A DNA stretch of 55,592 bases. Origin: Mycobacterium sp. 852002-50816_SCH5313054-b (GTDB taxonomy: Bacteria; Actinomycetota; Actinomycetes; Mycobacteriales; Mycobacteriaceae). The stretch covers positions 1 to 55,592 of the forward strand of contig NZ_LZIC01000051.1 of NCBI RefSeq assembly GCF_001667185.1, written 5' to 3'. A model generated the notes under the pieces. It did not search any database. It was not told the DNA's origin and saw nothing but the letters and a program-made list of their open reading frames with translations. Shown one piece after another: positions 24,514 to 33,273 of the stretch. The stretch's first letter is position 1. Each line of letters opens with the position of its first letter. The translations under genes and the position numbers were made by a program.

Positions 24514-27132
24514 GTGGAGGGGTTGCTGGAGCGCTCGGCGGTGCTCGCCGAGCTCGGCAATGTGGCGCGGCAGGTTGCCCGCGGCGGTGCGGGGCGGCTG
24601 GTTTTGGTGCGGGGGGAAGCCGGGGTCGGAAAGACCGCGGTGCTGGATCACTTTGCGGCCAGGCTGGATTCCTCGATGCGGGTGCTGCGCGGCTGGTGTG
24701 ATCCGCTGGTCGCGCCGCGCCCGTTGGGGCCGCTGATCGACGCGTTGGCCGGGGTGGGCCCCGCCGCTGCCGGCGCGCTGGACGCGGCGATTCAATCTGG
24801 TGACACCGGCGTGCTCTACCGGCGGCTGCTGGCGGTCCTGCGTGACGGGCACACCTGGGTGTGGGTGATCGAAGACGCCCATTGGGCCGACGGTGCCACC
24901 TTGGATCTGCTGCGCTTCCTGGCCCGGCGCACCGAGTCGCTGCCGCTGCTGCTGGTGGTGTCCTACCGCGATGATGAACTTGACCGCCAGCACCCGCTGT
25001 CGGTGGTCCTGGGGGATGTGGCCACCTGCGCGGCGGTGCGCCGCATCGGGCTCGAGCCGCTGAGCCGCCATGCGGTGGCGCAGCTGGCCACCGGCAGCGG
25101 GGTCAACGCCGAGCGGTTACACGAATTGACCGGGGGTAACCCGTTTTTCGTGACCGAGGTGTTGGCCGCCGGCCCGGCGGCGCTGACCCGGCAGGGGTTG
25201 CCCCGCAGCATCGCCGAAGCGGTGCGCGGCCGGCTGGCGCGCCTGTCGCCGGCCGCGCGCGAGACCGCCGCTGCGGTAGCGGTCTGTGGCCCACGCGCCG
25301 CTGTCGCCCTGGTGGAAAAGGTCTGCCCCGCGGCCGCCGTCGGACTGGCCGAATGCCTCGACGCCGGGGTGCTGGTCGAAGGGCACGACGTCATCGACTT
25401 CCGCCACGAACTGGCCCGCCGCGCCACCGCCGACCAGATCGCCAATTACCAGCGGCGAGTGTTGCATAAGCGGGCGCTGGCGGTGCTGGCCGAACCGCCA
25501 ATCGATCCGGATACCTTGGCGGCGTTGGCGTTTCACGCCGAGCAGGCCAGCGATACTGACGCCGTCATCCGTTATGGGCCGGCGGCCGCCGAACGGGCGT
25601 CGGTACTTGGCGCGAACCGGGAAGCCGCCGAGCTATACGAGCTCACGCTGCGCCAGGCCGATAGCGTCCCCGTCGAACAACAGGTCCGCTTGATTGAGCA
25701 GCACGCGTTGACCTGCTATCTGTGTGGGCTCGCGGAGGCAGCGGTGTCGTCGTGGCGTGAGGCGATCCGGTGGCGTCTCGCGCTGGGTGATTCACTCGGC
25801 CAAAGCGAGAATCTGCGCTGGCTCTCCCATGAGCTATGGGGCATGGGCCGGGTCAGCGAGGCGTTCGATGCTGCACGAGCCGCGTTAGAGCTGGTGCGCG
25901 ACGCCGGACCGAGCCCACAGCTGGGCTGGGCGCTGGTCAACTTGGCCGAGTTCGGGAGTTGGGGTTTCGACCCGGCCGCCGTTGACTACGCCGCCCGAGC
26001 CATCGCCTTAGGAACGCGCATCGGTGATAACGCCCTGGTTATCCGGGCCCGCGCCGCTGCCGCAACGGCTCAGATCCTCGCCACCGACACCGGTTGGGAG
26101 CAGCTCGAAGCGGCATGGCGTGACGCGATGGCCACCGAAACTCGCGGCGAACATGCCGGACTTCTGGCGACTCTGGTTTGCTGTCTGGCGGCGTTGCACT
26201 ACGACCTCGATCGCGCCGACCGCTACATCGCCGATTCCCTCGCCTACTGCCGCGACCGTAACGTGTTCACCTTCGAGGCCTTAGTCGTCGGGGGCGATGC
26301 GGTGGTGCGGCTGCATCGCGGCGACTGGGACCATGCCCGCACAGCTGCCGAAGACCTCCTCACCCGGCCAGGCCTGGCCGCAGTGAACCGGATTCTGCCG
26401 CAGCTCATCCTCGCCCTGATCCATGCGCGGCGCGGCCGGCATTCCGCCGCCACGCTCCTTGATGACGCCCTAGCCGGAGCCGAAACGGACCACCTTCGGT
26501 TCTTCTCGGTGTGGGCAGCGCGTGCCGAGGCGGCCTGGCTGGCCGGCGACGACGACACCTGCCGCAGCGAAGCCCGCGCCGGGCTGGCGGCATCGGCCGC
26601 CCGCGCCGACCCCTGGCTGGTCGGAGTGCTGCGCCGCTGGCTGTATCTGGCCGGTGGAAGACCCGAGGCCGGCACCGGCGACCCACGCACACCGTTCGAG
26701 CTAGAGATCCGGGGCGACTGGCAGGCCGCCGTCGAGGAATGGCTGCGCCGCGGCTGCCCCTACGAGGCGGCCATCGCCCAACTCGGCGGCGATATCGTCG
26801 CCGTGCAATCGGCATTGGCGACCTTTGACAGCCTCGGTGCCAGGGCCGCGGCACGGCGCGCCCAACAACGGCTCACCGAGTTGCGGGGTCGCACTCGCCG
26901 CACCCGTCGCGCCGAGATCCTCGCCGACCCCGATGGGCTGACCCGGCGCGAAAGAGAAGTACTGACGCTGATCGCCGCGGGTCACAGCAACGCCGACATC
27001 GCCACCGAACTGACCATCAGCCGCCGAACCGTTGCCCACCATGTCGCGGCGATCCTGGCCAAACTTGGCGTCGACAACCGCATCCAAGCCGCCGCCCACG
27101 CGCTGCAACGCCAATCCGCATCGACGCCCTGA
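24514..27132 (+). CDS. LuxR-family regulator with N-terminal AAA ATPase (LAL type)
   Basis: 872 residues from GTG 24514 (GAGG eight bases upstream); an in-frame ATG at 24367 would add 49 residues encoded by the repeat leader. The N-terminal AAA_16/NB module has Walker A G-E-A-G-V-G-K-T (about 34-41) and Walker B W-V-I-E-D-A-H-W-A-D; a long helical, TPR-like sensor region follows; the C-terminal GerE-type helix-turn-helix reads G-L-T-R-R-E-R-E-V-L-T-L-I-A-A-G-H-S-N-A-D-I-A, then S-R-R-T-V-A-H-H-V. Mycobacteria carry several of these, usually with adenylate/guanylate cyclase fusions, absent here. The inducer and targets are unknown. Bounded by inverted repeats. Confidence 0.9.
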   Translation: MEGLLERSAVLAELGNVARQVARGGAGRLVLVRGEAGVGKTAVLDHFAARLDSSMRVLRGWCDPLVAPRPLGPLIDALAGVGPAAAGALDAAIQSGDTGVLYRRLLAVLRDGHTWVWVIEDAHWADGATLDLLRFLARRTESLPLLLVVSYRDDELDRQHPLSVVLGDVATCAAVRRIGLEPLSRHAVAQLATGSGVNAERLHELTGGNPFFVTEVLAAGPAALTRQGLPRSIAEAVRGRLARLSPAARETAAAVAVCGPRAAVALVEKVCPAAAVGLAECLDAGVLVEGHDVIDFRHELARRATADQIANYQRRVLHKRALAVLAEPPIDPDTLAALAFHAEQASDTDAVIRYGPAAAERASVLGANREAAELYELTLRQADSVPVEQQVRLIEQHALTCYLCGLAEAAVSSWREAIRWRLALGDSLGQSENLRWLSHELWGMGRVSEAFDAARAALELVRDAGPSPQLGWALVNLAEFGSWGFDPAAVDYAARAIALGTRIGDNALVIRARAAAATAQILATDTGWEQLEAAWRDAMATETRGEHAGLLATLVCCLAALHYDLDRADRYIADSLAYCRDRNVFTFEALVVGGDAVVRLHRGDWDHARTAAEDLLTRPGLAAVNRILPQLILALIHARRGRHSAATLLDDALAGAETDHLRFFSVWAARAEAAWLAGDDDTCRSEARAGLAASAARADPWLVGVLRRWLYLAGGRPEAGTGDPRTPFELEIRGDWQAAVEEWLRRGCPYEAAIAQLGGDIVAVQSALATFDSLGARAAARRAQQRLTELRGRTRRTRRAEILADPDGLTRREREVLTLIAAGHSNADIATELTISRRTVAHHVAAILAKLGVDNRIQAAAHALQRQSASTP

Positions 27133-27162
27133 CACGACATTTCGCGCGCCCCTGACGCCGCC

Positions 27163-27282
27163 GCAACCCGCCCCGTTCTGACAAGGCTTCACGGTGCCGT
27201 CTTCGCCGCGTGCCAAAAATGGGCCTGATTGCCCATCAACCGTGCCCGCCCGCCGGCGCACACTTTTACACGCGCGCACCTG
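27163..27282 (-). repeat. Right inverted-repeat copy downstream of the LuxR-family gene
   Basis: Read on the minus strand this is a second copy of the LAL leader (24402-24508). Exact blocks are at 27249-27264 and 27228-27242, and the block related to CTTGGCAGAACG lies near 27165-27182. It stops about 30 bases after the LAL stop codon, just where a second LAL coding region would begin if the copy were complete. It also retains the ATGGGC-N6-GCCCAT palindrome (27222-27239). It lies 98-217 bases upstream of the next gene (27380) and could serve as that gene's control region. Confidence 0.8.
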
Positions 27283-27379
27283 GGCGGGCCGCAGCGACGC
27301 GTGAGCCGGCACATCATCGGTGAAAAGTGGCCGACCGGCGGACTATTGGTGAGCGCAGCGATCGAAGGTGAGCTACAAC

Positions 27380-27796
27380 ATGAACACCAGGCACACCCTG
27401 AAGAAGATCGTCGGGCGGACGCTGCTGTCGGGCGGCGTCGCGGTGGCGGGTTTAGGCCTGGCCGCGGGCACTGCCCAAGCCCATCTCGGCCTGATGCCGC
27501 CGATGCAGGGCCTTTCGCCAGAAGACCGCCCAGTACCGCCGGGCGAATCCGGGCCGTACAGGTGTTGCCCCGGAGATGGAATGGGACTTCACGGAGCTAC
27601 CGGTCACGGATGCCCGCCCGGGTCAAACGGGCTTGGCGTCAACTGGGACAGGAATCAGTGCCACACGTGGTGGGGCGTCGTCTGGGGGCATGGAAACGTT
27701 GACGCCAGTGTCTGGGAGGGAACTGATCCACCGCCGCCGGAGGCTACGCAGCGGCCACCGTGCGGGTTTCCCTTCATGTGTTCGGGAACGCCGTGA
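27380..27796 (+). CDS. Small secreted Cys-containing protein, unknown function
   Basis: 138 residues. The signal peptide M-N-T-R-H-T-L-K-K-I-V-G-R-T-L-L-S-G-G ends at A-Q-A (near residue 32), a pattern shared by several mycobacterial exported proteins. The mature part of ~106 residues is rich in Gly, Pro and Trp and has six cysteines (C-C, G-H-G-C, Q-C-H-T-W-W, P-C-G-F-P-F-M-C), enough for three disulphides. The N-Q-C-H-T-W-W-G-V-V-W-G-H-G-N motif is distinctive. ATG 27380 follows GGTGAG by seven bases; GTG 27368 is a possible alternative. No family recognised. Confidence 0.78.
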   Translation: MNTRHTLKKIVGRTLLSGGVAVAGLGLAAGTAQAHLGLMPPMQGLSPEDRPVPPGESGPYRCCPGDGMGLHGATGHGCPPGSNGLGVNWDRNQCHTWWGVVWGHGNVDASVWEGTDPPPPEATQRPPCGFPFMCSGTP

Positions 27797-27966
27797 TCCC
27801 CAGCCGGCAGGGGGTACCGCGCCCGCGGTGGAATGACTTGCATTGTCTGACGGGATAATTCGCTTCGACGCGCTCGCGGTCCCCAAAGCGGGGCGCAACG
27901 TGATCATCATCCTTCCGATTTGCGACGAGATCGGCGTGCGCGACTGATCCGGAGGAGGCATTCGGG

Positions 27967-29028
27967 ATGAACGGCAACGACGGATCGGCTGCGTCGCGCC
28001 AGTTCGTGGCCGCGTCGCCGTCCGTTTCCTCCACCATGAATGAATTCGCGACCGGGAACCGGACCCTCGTTCTCTTATACGCCATGGGGATCGGCGTCGG
28101 TTTGGGGGTCGGCGCGGGCGTCGGGGCGAGCGTGGGCGTGGGCATGGGGCTCGGCGTGGGCCTGGGCTCCGGGACGGCCATCATCATGCTGGTCCCCCTG
28201 GTTTGGTTGGTCTACGCGTGGTGGCGTTCGCGCCGATCCGTTCTCATTGGCGTCACGAGCGACGGCCTGACCGTCAGCCAGCGGCCCGGTGATGTCTTTT
28301 CACTCGTTGAGGCGGAGCTGGGCCCATGGGTGACGATGGGCGTGGCGTTGCACCTGCGCTGTGGCCGTCACCGGTTTGTCCTCGGGGCGCGAGATCGTCG
28401 CATCAGTCCCGCTACCCGGCTCGACGCACCACCCGTCGCGGCCGTCGACGCGTGGTTATCGGACTCGGAGTTCAACGAGCTTCTCGCCATCGGCGGTGGC
28501 CGCGGTGCGGTGAATCTGCGCGAGCCCGCACTCGGGGAACGGACTCGGTGCCCGCTGTTTCCCAACCCCTATCTGGCCGAACAGGCGGGGTCGTTTGCCC
28601 TCCGAAAACAACTGCGGCTTCAGCGATCACTCCGGCATCCCAGCCTGTTCCTTGACGTGGACGTCAATGCGATCCGAGTGGTCGACCCGCACAGCGATGC
28701 GACCAGTGCCTCGGCGTCGCCTACGCGGGCGACCGCGACGCCTGCAGCCTTCCAGCCCGATAGCGTCACGAGCGGCGATGGCAGCACGCATGTCTATCCC
28801 GGGGTCACCGGACTGGTCGTGTGCGTTCCGGGTGTGCGGCCACTGACCATCGGATGTCTGGAGGCATCGGGGTCCGGACTTCGATTTTCGTGGCGCGGCA
28901 ATGTGTCCACGCGGAATGAACGTCCTGTTTATGTTGTCTCGGGTGCGGATTGGCTGACGCTCGCTCAGATATTCGGCTTGGCCCCCCGTGTGGAAGACGC
29001 AGCGGCAACCGGCCGGACCTCGCGCTAA
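27967..29028 (+). CDS. Membrane-anchored protein with Gly-zipper helix, unknown function
   Basis: 353 residues; GGAGGAGG eight bases before ATG 27967. Residues ~35-80 form one or two membrane helices that are extremely Gly/Val-rich (G-V-G-L-G-V-G-A-G-V-G), followed by W-W-R-S-R-R as the cytoplasmic boundary. The rest (~270 residues) is soluble with no motif I recognise; a Ser/Thr/Ala linker near 240-255 separates two parts. The 170 bases upstream hold no other gene. The 3' end is four bases from the convergent fadD8 stop. Not at this locus in M. tuberculosis as I recall. Confidence 0.75.
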   Translation: MNGNDGSAASRQFVAASPSVSSTMNEFATGNRTLVLLYAMGIGVGLGVGAGVGASVGVGMGLGVGLGSGTAIIMLVPLVWLVYAWWRSRRSVLIGVTSDGLTVSQRPGDVFSLVEAELGPWVTMGVALHLRCGRHRFVLGARDRRISPATRLDAPPVAAVDAWLSDSEFNELLAIGGGRGAVNLREPALGERTRCPLFPNPYLAEQAGSFALRKQLRLQRSLRHPSLFLDVDVNAIRVVDPHSDATSASASPTRATATPAAFQPDSVTSGDGSTHVYPGVTGLVVCVPGVRPLTIGCLEASGSGLRFSWRGNVSTRNERPVYVVSGADWLTLAQIFGLAPRVEDAAATGRTSR

Positions 29029-29032
29029 AGCC

Positions 29033-30634
29033 TTAGCCCACCGCGCGGCCGGCGCCCTCCCAGAACTGCGCCCGGACGGACTTCTTGTCCGGCTTGCCCA
29101 GCCCGGTCAGCGGCAGCGCGTCGACGACCACCACCCGCTTGGGTGATTGCACCGAGCCCTTGCGCTCCTTGACCGCGGCCTGGATCTCGACGGTCATGGT
29201 CTCGACCGCGGCGTCGTCGCGGGACGCGTCGGCACGCAGCACCACCACGGCGGTGACGGCCTCGCCCCACTTCTCGTCGGGCGTGCCGACCACGCACACC
29301 TGCGCGACGGACGGATGTTCGGCGATGACGTCCTCGACCTCGCGGGGGAACACGTTGAACCCGCCGGTGACGATCATGTCCTTGACCCGGTCGACGATGA
29401 AGAAGAAGCCGTCCTCGTCCTCGCGGGCCATGTCGCCGGTGTGCAGCCAGCCGTCCTTGAACGTCTCCGCCGTCGCCTCCGGCAGATTCCAGTAGCCGCC
29501 GGCCAACAGCGGTCCGCTGACGCAGATCTCGCCCGGCTCGCCCTGCGGCACCGGCTTGCCGTCGGTGCCCAGCAACGCCACCCGGGCGAACAGCGTCGGA
29601 CGCCCGCAGGAGGTCAGCCGCTTGTCGTCGTGGTCGGCCTTGGCCAGGTAGGTGATCACCATCGGGGCCTCGGACTGCCCGTAATACTGAGCGAAGATCG
29701 GGCCGAAGCGCCGGATCGCCTCGGCCAGGCGCACCGGGTTGATCGCCGATGCGCCGTAGTAGACGGTCTCCAGCGACGACAGGTCGCGGGTGTGCGAATC
29801 GGGATGGTCCATCAGCGCGTAGAGCATCGACGGCACCAGCATGGTGGCCGTAATTCTTTGCTCTTCAATAACTCTCAGCACTTCGGCCGGGTCGAACTTG
29901 CTCAGCACCACCATCTCGCCGCCCTTGACCACCGTGGGCGTGAAGAACGCCGCGCCGGCGTGCGACAGCGGCGTGCACATCAGGAACCGGGGGTGCTCGG
30001 GCCACTCCCACTCGGCGAGCTGGATAGCGGTCATGGCGGCGATGTTTCCGGTGGTCCCGATCACGCCCTTGGGCTTGCCGGTGGTCCCGCCCGTGTAGGT
30101 CAGGCCGCCGATGTTGTCCGGCGGCAGGTCGGCGACCACCAGCGGCTTGGGCTCGTACTTCGCCGCCTCGGCCGACAGATCGACGGCCACACCCCGCAGC
30201 GCCTCGGGCACCGGGCCGATGGTCAGGATCTGGTTGAGCGACGGCACCTTTTCCAGCAGGCCCAGCGCGCGCTCGGTGAACATCGGGTTGGGGTCGATGA
30301 TCAGCGAGCTGACCCCGGCGTCGGTGAGCACGTACGCGTGATCGTCCAGCGAGCCGAGCGGGTGCAGGGCGGTGCGCCGATAGCCCTGGGTCTGGCTGGC
30401 GCCGAGGATCATCAGCACCTCGGGGCGGTTGAGCGAGAGCAGCCCGACGGTGACACCGGTGCCGGCGCCCAGCGCCTCGAACGCCTGCGTGTACTGGCTG
30501 ATCCGCTCGGCCAGCTGACCACCCGTCAGCGTGGTGTCGCCGAGAAACAGGACCGGCCGGTTCTTGTGGCGCTTGAGCGCCCCCACCAGAAGGTGGCCGT
30601 TGTGGGTCGGGTTGCGCAACAGGTCGTCACTCAT
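29033..30634 (-). CDS. fadD8: Fatty-acyl-CoA/AMP ligase FadD8
   Basis: 533 residues, ANL superfamily, activates a carboxylate via an acyl-adenylate, probably to a CoA thioester. Motifs in order: T-Y-T-G-G-T-T-G-K-P-K-G (P-loop), Y-Y-G-Q-S-E-A-P (A5), G-W-L-H-T-G-D-M-A (A7), V-D-R-V-K-D-M-I-V-T-G-G-F-N-V-F-P-R-E-V-E (A8 hinge) and the catalytic K in G-L-G-K-P-D-K-K. Full family length. Divergent from the amidohydrolase gene with 66 bases between starts. Physiological substrate unknown. Confidence 0.92.
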   Translation of the reverse strand: MSDDLLRNPTHNGHLLVGALKRHKNRPVLFLGDTTLTGGQLAERISQYTQAFEALGAGTGVTVGLLSLNRPEVLMILGASQTQGYRRTALHPLGSLDDHAYVLTDAGVSSLIIDPNPMFTERALGLLEKVPSLNQILTIGPVPEALRGVAVDLSAEAAKYEPKPLVVADLPPDNIGGLTYTGGTTGKPKGVIGTTGNIAAMTAIQLAEWEWPEHPRFLMCTPLSHAGAAFFTPTVVKGGEMVVLSKFDPAEVLRVIEEQRITATMLVPSMLYALMDHPDSHTRDLSSLETVYYGASAINPVRLAEAIRRFGPIFAQYYGQSEAPMVITYLAKADHDDKRLTSCGRPTLFARVALLGTDGKPVPQGEPGEICVSGPLLAGGYWNLPEATAETFKDGWLHTGDMAREDEDGFFFIVDRVKDMIVTGGFNVFPREVEDVIAEHPSVAQVCVVGTPDEKWGEAVTAVVVLRADASRDDAAVETMTVEIQAAVKERKGSVQSPKRVVVVDALPLTGLGKPDKKSVRAQFWEGAGRAVG

Positions 30635-30700
30635 GGGGCAAGACTAGAACGTGTTGCAATTCGGGTCAGCTGGACCCTCCACGCACTAGCATCCGTGCAC

Positions 30701-32305
30701 ATGGGGCAGGCAGATCTCGTCGTCACCGGGACCGTACTGACCGTCGACGACGCGCGCCCCACGGCCGAGGCGATCGCCGTGGCCGACGGCCGGATCGTCG
30801 CCGTCGGCAGCCGCGCCGACGTCGCCCCCCTCATCGGCCCCGACACCCGGACCGTCGACGTGGGGGACGGCTGCGTCATGCCGGGATTCGTTGAGGCGCA
30901 CGGCCATCCGTTGATGGAGGCCATGGCGCTGTCCGACCGGATCGTCGACATCCGCCCGGTCACGCTGCCCCGCGCCGACGACGTCGTGGCGGCCCTGCGG
31001 CGCGAGGTCAAAGCGCGGGGAGCCGCCGGCGCCTACCTCAACGGCTGGGATCCGCTGCTGCAGAACGGGCTTCCCAACCCCACGCTGGCCTGGCTCGACG
31101 ACGTCGCACCCGACGGGCCGCTGGTGATCATCCACAACTCCGGGCACAAGGCGTATTTCAACTCGCGCGCCGCCCGGGGCGCCGGCCTGACCCGCGACAC
31201 TCCCGACCCCAAGGGCGCCCGGTTCGGCCGCGACGCGCATGGCGAACTCGACGGCACCGCCGAGGAGACCGGCGCGGTGTTTCCGCTGCTCGCCGGGGCC
31301 ATCGCGCCCGGCGACTATCCGGCGATGCTGCGCGCCGAGTGCGCCCGGCTGAACCGCGCGGGGCTGACCACCTGCTCGGAAATGGCCTTCGACCCGGCGT
31401 TCGGGCCGCTGGTCGAGCAACTGCGCGACGACCTGACAGTCCGGCTGCGCACCTACGAGATCTCCAACCCGCAGATGCGCACCGACGCCAACCCCGGTCA
31501 GGGCGACGACATGCTGCGCCAGGTCGGCATCAAGATCTGGGTGGACGGCTCACCGTGGGTCGGCAACATTGCCTTGTCGTTCCCGTACCTGGACACCGAG
31601 GCCACCCGCGCCATCGGCGTGCAGCCCGGTTCCTGCGGCCACGCCAACTACACCCGCGAGCAGCTGGCCGAGATCGTCGACGCCTATTTTCCGCTGGGCT
31701 GGCCGATGGCCTGCCACGTGCAGGGCGACGCCGGCGTGGACACGATCCTGGACGTCTACGAGGAGGCACTCCAGCGCCATCCGCGCCCGGACCACCGGCT
31801 GCGCCTCGAGCACGTCGGCGCCATCCGGCCCGAGCAACTCCAACGAGCCGCCGACCTCGGCGTCACCTGCAGCATCTTCGTCGACCAGATCCACTACTGG
31901 GGCGACATCATCGTCGACGGCCTGTTCGGCCCCGAGCACGGATCCCGTTGGATGCCGGCGGGTTCCGCGGTGGCCACCGGCATGCGGATTTCGTTGCACA
32001 ACGACCCGCCGGTCACGCCCGAGGAGCCGCTGCGCAACATCAGCGTGGCCGTCACGCGCAGGGCGCCCAGCGGCCGCGTGCTGGCGCCCGAGGAGCGGCT
32101 GACCGTCGAGCAGGCGATCCGCGCGCAGACCATCGACGCCGCCTGGCAGCTGTTCTCCGACGACGTGATCGGCTCGCTGGAGGTCGGCAAGTACGCGGAC
32201 CTGGTGGTGTTGTCGGCGGATCCCCGGACCGTCGCGCCGGAGCGGATCGCCGACCTCGAGGTGCGCGCGACGTTCCTGGCAGGCCGCCAGGTTCACGGCC
32301 AGTGA
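30701..32305 (+). CDS. Amidohydrolase, YtcJ-like metal-dependent hydrolase (Rv0552 type)
   Basis: 534 residues, matching Rv0552 in length. Amidohydrolase superfamily: N-terminal beta-sandwich with V-M-P-G-F-V-E-A-H-G-H (H-x-H metal ligands), central I-K-I-W-V-D-G-S, later C-H-V-Q-G-D and R-L-E-H-V-G with further His ligands, and L-H-N-D-P-P-V near the end. C-terminal L-E-V-G-K-Y-A-D-L-V-V-L is the second sandwich segment. Substrate unknown. Its GTGA overlap with menC places it in the menC-bpoC-menD operon, but a role in menaquinone synthesis is not established. Confidence 0.9.
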   Translation: MGQADLVVTGTVLTVDDARPTAEAIAVADGRIVAVGSRADVAPLIGPDTRTVDVGDGCVMPGFVEAHGHPLMEAMALSDRIVDIRPVTLPRADDVVAALRREVKARGAAGAYLNGWDPLLQNGLPNPTLAWLDDVAPDGPLVIIHNSGHKAYFNSRAARGAGLTRDTPDPKGARFGRDAHGELDGTAEETGAVFPLLAGAIAPGDYPAMLRAECARLNRAGLTTCSEMAFDPAFGPLVEQLRDDLTVRLRTYEISNPQMRTDANPGQGDDMLRQVGIKIWVDGSPWVGNIALSFPYLDTEATRAIGVQPGSCGHANYTREQLAEIVDAYFPLGWPMACHVQGDAGVDTILDVYEEALQRHPRPDHRLRLEHVGAIRPEQLQRAADLGVTCSIFVDQIHYWGDIIVDGLFGPEHGSRWMPAGSAVATGMRISLHNDPPVTPEEPLRNISVAVTRRAPSGRVLAPEERLTVEQAIRAQTIDAAWQLFSDDVIGSLEVGKYADLVVLSADPRTVAPERIADLEVRATFLAGRQVHGQ

Positions 32306-33273
32306 GGCCGCCCCTCTCCGATCTGCTGGACGGCCTGCACGTGGTGGCGCTGCCGATGCGGGTGCGCTTCCGCGGCATCACCACCCGCGAGGTCGCGCTG
32401 ATCGAGGGCCCCGCGGGCTGGGGCGAGTTCGGGGCCTTCCTGGAATACGCGCCGCCGGAGGCCGCGCACTGGCTGGCCTCCGCCGTCGAGGGCGCCTACC
32501 GGCCGCCGCCGCCCGTCCTGCGCCAGCGCGTTCCGATCAACGCCACCGTGCCGGCCGTGCCGGCCGCCCAGGTGGGCGAGGTGCTGTCCCGGTTCCCGGG
32601 GGCCGGCACGGCCAAGGTCAAGGTCGCCGAGCCGGGCCAGACGCTGGCCGACGACGTGGCGCGGGTCAACGCCGTGCGCGCACTCGTGCCGACCGTGCGG
32701 GTGGACGCCAACGGCGGTTGGACCGTCGAGCGGGCGGCGCGGGCGGCGGCCGCCCTGACCGCCGACGGCCCGCTGGAGTACCTCGAACAGCCCTGCGCGA
32801 GCGTCGACGAACTCGCCGCGCTGCGCGCGCGGATCGACGTGCCGATCGCGGCCGACGAAAGCATCCGCAAGGCCGACGACCCGCTCGCGGTGGTCCGCGC
32901 CCACGCCGCCGACATCGCGGTGCTGAAAGTCGCCCCGCTGGGCGGGGTCTCGGCCCTGCTCGCCATTGCCGCCCAGATCGACATCCCCGTGGTGGTCTCC
33001 AGCGCGCTGGACTCGGCGGTCGGCATCAGCCATGGTTTGACCGCCGCGGCGGCCCTGCCGCAACTGCGCCATGCCTGCGGGCTGGGCACCGGCGGCCTGT
33101 TCTCCGAGGACGTGGTGGACGTCGCCGCGCCGATCGACGGCTGCCTGCCGGTCGGGCCGGTGACGCCGGATCCGGCGCGGCTGCGCGCGCTGGCCGCGCC
33201 GCCCGAGCGGCGGCAGTGGTGGATCGACCGGATCAAGGCCTGCCATCCGCTCCTTGTACCGTCTTCCGGGTGA
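32302..33273 (+). CDS. menC: o-Succinylbenzoate synthase MenC
   Basis: Dehydrates SHCHC to o-succinylbenzoate. 323 residues, enolase superfamily: the catalytic K-x-K in T-A-K-V-K-V-A-E, metal ligands D in V-D-A-N-G-G-W, E in Y-L-E-Q-P and D/E in A-A-D-E-S, then the second catalytic Lys in V-L-K-V-A-P-L-G-G. It starts at a GTG overlapping the amidohydrolase stop and ends overlapping the bpoC GTG, so translation is coupled on both sides. Confidence 0.94.
   Translation: MRPPLSDLLDGLHVVALPMRVRFRGITTREVALIEGPAGWGEFGAFLEYAPPEAAHWLASAVEGAYRPPPPVLRQRVPINATVPAVPAAQVGEVLSRFPGAGTAKVKVAEPGQTLADDVARVNAVRALVPTVRVDANGGWTVERAARAAAALTADGPLEYLEQPCASVDELAALRARIDVPIAADESIRKADDPLAVVRAHAADIAVLKVAPLGGVSALLAIAAQIDIPVVVSSALDSAVGISHGLTAAAALPQLRHACGLGTGGLFSEDVVDVAAPIDGCLPVGPVTPDPARLRALAAPPERRQWWIDRIKACHPLLVPSSG

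Noticed and set aside
26701..27312. 203-codon minus-strand frame as a second regulator gene
   Set aside because: Its first ~50 codons come from the right inverted-repeat copy, but the remainder is antisense to the LAL helix-turn-helix end, not a homologous protein.
29147..30700. Long 5' extension of the amidohydrolase frame
   Set aside because: It is antisense to fadD8; homology and size support the ATG at 30701.
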